Positions 61,178 through 64,000 of a stretch of DNA of 64,000 bases are shown here, piece after piece (the first letter of the stretch is position 1; each line of letters opens with the position of its first letter). Source of the stretch: Streptomyces sp. NRRL F-6676. Lineage in GTDB: Bacteria > Actinomycetota > Actinomycetes > Streptomycetales > Streptomycetaceae. Below the pieces are notes generated by a model, which saw only the letters and a list, made by a program, of their open reading frames with translations, made no database searches and was not told the origin of the DNA. The stretch spans positions 1-64,000 of the forward strand of contig NZ_JOHS01000019.1 of NCBI RefSeq assembly GCF_000725625.1, given 5' to 3'. The position numbers and the translations under genes are program-made.

Positions 61178-61198
61178 TGACCGGCGGCGTACGCCTGG

Positions 61199-62068
61199 TC
61201 AGACGTCCCGCTTCTCCAGCAGCACGTACGCGCCGGCGAAGGCGACGGCGTTGACGCCGAGCATGATCCACAGCGGGTCCCAGCCCTTGGGGCCGCTCCG
61301 GCTCAGCGAGTTGTCGTAGAAGATGCTGAGCTGGTTCGGGATCGAGTACTGGAACAGCGCCTGCTGGAGGCCCTGGAGGGACTCCGAGAACAGGAACAGC
61401 GCGATCACCAGCGGGGCCAGTACCAGGCCGATCATCAGCGTGATCGCGCCTGCGGAGTGCCGGATGACCGAGCCGACCAGCAGCGAGAGCAGCCCCAGCA
61501 GGGCGACGTAGAGCGAGATGCCGACGGTCGCCTTCAGCCACTCCCCGCCGGAGGGCTGCCGGCCGCCGTGCCCCTCCAGGACGGACACCTGGAACAGGGC
61601 GACGAGCGAGGTGGCCACCAGCGTCACCACGAACGCCAGGGTGAAGAACACGATCGACTTCGCCGCGAGCACCCGGCCGCGGCCCGGGCACGCGGTCATG
61701 GTGGTGCGGATCATGCCGGTGCCGTACTCGGAGGCGGTGGTCAGCACGCCGAGGGTGATGACGCAGATGGAACCGGTCAGCACACCGGCGAAGCCGAGCG
61801 CCAGCGCCGTCTCGTCGCCCAGCTCGGAGTCCGAGGCGGTGATGGCGACGGTGAACAGCACTCCCATCCCGAACATCAGGAACAGGAACACCCCGATCGT
61901 CCACACCGTGGACCGCACCGACCGGATCTTGGTCCACTCGGAGGCGAGGGCGTGCCCGAGGTGGGTACGGACGACGGGGATCGGCGAGGTGTATGAGGCT
62001 CCGGGCGCCGTGTGCCAGGAGGGAGCGGGCACGGCCTGCTGCGGCATCGGGGGCTGGGGCGTACTCAT
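61199..62068 (-). CDS. ABC-2 permease
   Basis: A 289-residue membrane protein with a Pro-rich cytosolic start (to about residue 40), then six helices with the typical ASEYGTGMIRTTM loop. Its ATG overlaps the ATPase stop by 4 nt. It pairs with the 62065-63501 ATPase as an exporter. Confidence 0.9.
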   Translation of the reverse strand: MSTPQPPMPQQAVPAPSWHTAPGASYTSPIPVVRTHLGHALASEWTKIRSVRSTVWTIGVFLFLMFGMGVLFTVAITASDSELGDETALALGFAGVLTGSICVITLGVLTTASEYGTGMIRTTMTACPGRGRVLAAKSIVFFTLAFVVTLVATSLVALFQVSVLEGHGGRQPSGGEWLKATVGISLYVALLGLLSLLVGSVIRHSAGAITLMIGLVLAPLVIALFLFSESLQGLQQALFQYSIPNQLSIFYDNSLSRSGPKGWDPLWIMLGVNAVAFAGAYVLLEKRDV

Positions 62069-63501
62069 CGGTTGTCCTCGCTGTCGCGCTTGGTGAGGTC
62101 GGCGGGGGCGGGGGAGGAGGGGGCGGCCGACGGGGCGGGGAAGGCGTCGGCGGCGGCCGGGGCGGGCGCGGGCGGGGCCGAGGCGGGCGCCGTGGCCTGG
62201 GCCGGTGCGGAGGCCGCGCCCGGCGCCTGCGCGGCGGCGGACCGCGGCCGCGGTCCGCTGTCGGCCGGCGGCTGTGGGGCGGCGGCGGGCTGCGCGGCCG
62301 GAGTCGGCTGGGCGGCGGCGGGGTGCGCGGCCGGGGCGGCGTATGGGTTCGGGGCCGCCTGGGCCGGGGGCGCCTGCGGGGCGGCCGGGGCGGGCTGCGC
62401 GTACGGGTTCGGCGGCGCCCCCGCGGGCGCGCCGTACGGGCCCGCCGGGGGCTGTCCCGGCTGTCCCGGTGCGAACTGCTGGGGCGGCGGCGGGGCGTAC
62501 CAGCCGGACTGGCCCTGCCCCGGCACCGGCACCGCCGGCTGCGCACCGGGCGGCAGCGGCTGCTGGAGCCCGGCCTTCTGGTCGGTGGTCGAGCGGTAGT
62601 CGACGGCGGCCTGCGTCATCCGCATGTACGCCTCCTCCAGCGACGCCTGGTGCGGGGAGAGCTCCCACAGCCGTACGTCGGCGGAGTGCGCGAGGTCGCT
62701 GATCCTCGGCAGCGGCAGCCCCGTCACCCGCAGCGCGCCGTCCTGCTCGGGCAGGACGTGACCGCCGGCCTCGGTCAGCGCGGAGGTCAGCTTCTCGCGC
62801 TGCTGCTGTTCGCCGTCGGGGGTGCGGACCCGGGCGAAGTCGGCGGAGTTGGCCGAGATGAAGTCCCCCACGCTCATGTCGGCGAGCAACTGGCCGCGGC
62901 CGATGACGACGAGGTGGTCGGCGGTCAGCGCCATCTCGCTCATCAGGTGGGAGGAGACGAAGACGGTACGGCCCTCCGCCGCGAGCGACTTCATCAGGTT
63001 CCGCACCCAGAGGATGCCCTCCGGGTCGAGGCCGTTGACCGGCTCGTCGAAGAGGAGGACCTGGGGGTCGCCGAGGAGCGCGGCGGCGATGCCGAGGCGC
63101 TGGCCCATGCCCAGTGAGAAGCCCTTGGAGCGGCGTTTGGCGACGGCCTGGAGGCCGACGACGCCGAGCACCTCGTCGACGCGGCGCTGCGGGATGCCGG
63201 AGAGCTGCGCGAGGCTGAGGAGGTGGTTGCGGGCGCTGCGGCCGCCGTGCACGGCCTTGGCGTCCAGCAGGGCGCCGACGTGGCGGGCGGCGTTGGGGAG
63301 CTTGCGGTAGGGGTGGCCGCCGATGGTGACGTGGCCGGCGGTGGGGTTGTCCAGGCCGAGGATCATCCGCATGGTGGTGGATTTGCCGGAGCCGTTGGGA
63401 CCGAGGAAGCCGGTCACCATGCCCGGCCGGACCTGGAAGGAAAGGTTGTGCACGGCCGTCTTGTCGCCGTAGCGCTTGGTCAGGCCGACTGCCTCGATCA
63501 T
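62065..63501 (-). CDS. ABC transporter ATPase with Pro/Ala/Gln-rich tail
   Basis: A 478-residue protein. Residues 1-300 are a normal BcrA-like ATPase: Walker A GPNGSGKST, signature SLGMGQRLGIA, Walker B VLLFDEPVNGLDP, H-loop SSHLMSE. From about 310 to the end, the chain is Pro/Ala/Gln-rich and likely disordered; this is unusual for a transport ATPase but seen in Streptomyces. The ATG at 63501 was chosen; GTG at 63510 is possible. Confidence 0.9.
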   Translation of the reverse strand: MIEAVGLTKRYGDKTAVHNLSFQVRPGMVTGFLGPNGSGKSTTMRMILGLDNPTAGHVTIGGHPYRKLPNAARHVGALLDAKAVHGGRSARNHLLSLAQLSGIPQRRVDEVLGVVGLQAVAKRRSKGFSLGMGQRLGIAAALLGDPQVLLFDEPVNGLDPEGILWVRNLMKSLAAEGRTVFVSSHLMSEMALTADHLVVIGRGQLLADMSVGDFISANSADFARVRTPDGEQQQREKLTSALTEAGGHVLPEQDGALRVTGLPLPRISDLAHSADVRLWELSPHQASLEEAYMRMTQAAVDYRSTTDQKAGLQQPLPPGAQPAVPVPGQGQSGWYAPPPPQQFAPGQPGQPPAGPYGAPAGAPPNPYAQPAPAAPQAPPAQAAPNPYAAPAAHPAAAQPTPAAQPAAAPQPPADSGPRPRSAAAQAPGAASAPAQATAPASAPPAPAPAAADAFPAPSAAPSSPAPADLTKRDSEDNR

Positions 63502-63619
63502 TCTCCGCACCCATCGAAAGGATCAGGACGTACGTCGGGGCGGACGCCCCCGTAAGGGTTAGGAGAATAACGGGCCACTGACGGTTCCCGCCGGGTCAGT
63601 ACGGTTCGGACCGTGCGGC

Positions 63620-63750
63620 ACACCGGCTTTCCTCGCCCCGCCGCCCCTACCCTTCCCGTCCTCAAGGGGCTCCGCCCCTTCGACCCCGTACGGGGCTTCG
63701 CCCCGTTGCGCAGTTCTCCGCCCCCGGACAGGGGCGCGGGGAAATCGTCC
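63620..63750. repeat. G+C-rich dispersed intergenic element, copy 2
   Basis: CCGCCGCCCCTACCCTTCCCG, GGGGCTCCGCCCCTTCGACC, GGGGCTTCGCCCC and CAGTTCTCCGCCCC are shared with the block at 57960-58110. It lies downstream of the partial permease gene. Confidence 0.7.
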
Positions 63751-63752
63751 CG

Positions 63753-64000
63753 TCACGCGTCCCGTTGCCGCAACACCGCGTAGCCGCCCGCCAGGGCGGC
63801 CACCACCCACAGCAGCATGATGCCCAGGCCGCCCCACGGGCCGTAGGGCGGGTTGTCGGTGGCCTGGGGGACGACCTGCATGATGCGGCTGCCCGCCTGG
63901 TCGGGCAGGAACTGGCCGACCTTCCTCGTCACCGACACGTTCCCCAGGATGTTCGAGATCAGGAAGAAGAACGGCATCAGGATGCCGAGCGACAGCATGG
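63753..64000 (-). CDS. ABC permease, partial (C-terminal end)
   Basis: The last ~80 residues of an ABC-2 type permease: two hydrophobic helices (MPFFFLISNILG; GIMLLWVVAALAGGYAVL) separated by a polar stretch with RIMQVVPQATDNPPYG. The 5' part lies beyond the right edge; the Met at 63998 is internal. Confidence 0.8.
   Translation of the reverse strand, partial: MLSLGILMPFFFLISNILGNVSVTRKVGQFLPDQAGSRIMQVVPQATDNPPYGPWGGLGIMLLWVVAALAGGYAVLRQRDA

Overview
The window is a high-G+C actinobacterial chromosome segment, almost certainly Streptomyces. The evidence is frequent GTG and TTG starts, extreme third-position G/C, and a conserved core order: lysA-hom-thrC-thrB-rho-LCP-rpmE-prfA-prmC-tsaC-PTP-glyA-wecA-like-atpIBEFHAGDC-DUF2550. 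From memory, this matches the corresponding block of the Streptomyces coelicolor chromosome.

Left part (1-21.6 kb) is accessory DNA, visibly less G+C-rich. A tightly overlapping minus-strand operon, read from 17805 to 258, encodes an SNF2/RapA-type helicase, a RecQ-like helicase, a small unknown protein, a large P-loop ATPase with a Cys cluster, a small helical protein, a 1493-residue DExH helicase with a DUF1998-like tail, a single-motif phospholipase D nuclease and a 677-residue protein. The order and sizes match dpdE-F-G-H-I-J-K plus dpdD, the restriction half of the 7-deazaguanine-in-DNA (Dpd) modification-restriction system. The modification genes dpdA/B/C and the preQ0 genes are not in the window. 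They would have to lie left of position 1 or be absent, which is the main open question. Right of the operon are a scrambled IS21-family remnant, a NERD-domain ORF, a membrane-anchored hypothetical gene and a tRNA-Arg(CCG) gene that may mark the island edge.

Centre (21.7-48.6 kb) is core metabolism and information processing. It starts with two minisatellite arrays around a lone receiver-domain protein, then NrtL and lysA. Next come the homoserine/threonine genes, rho, an LCP-family ligase, L31, release factor 1 with its methylase PrmC, a threonylcarbamoyl-AMP synthase, a LMW-phosphatase-like protein lacking the nucleophilic cysteine, serine hydroxymethyltransferase, a polyprenyl-phosphate sugar-1-phosphate transferase and the full F1Fo ATP synthase operon. 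Strong hairpins separate the units.

Right part (48.6-64 kb) holds a secreted CBM2-FnIII-GH18 chitinase with a doubled 12-bp operator in its promoter, a snapalysin-like metalloprotease, a cobalamin adenosyltransferase, a drug-efflux-type ABC pair divergent from a TetR regulator, a STAS protein, a large membrane-anchored P-loop protein, the mismatch endonuclease NucS, a luciferase-like oxidoreductase and ABC-2 transporter genes that run off the right edge. Two copies of a G+C-rich dispersed intergenic element occur here.
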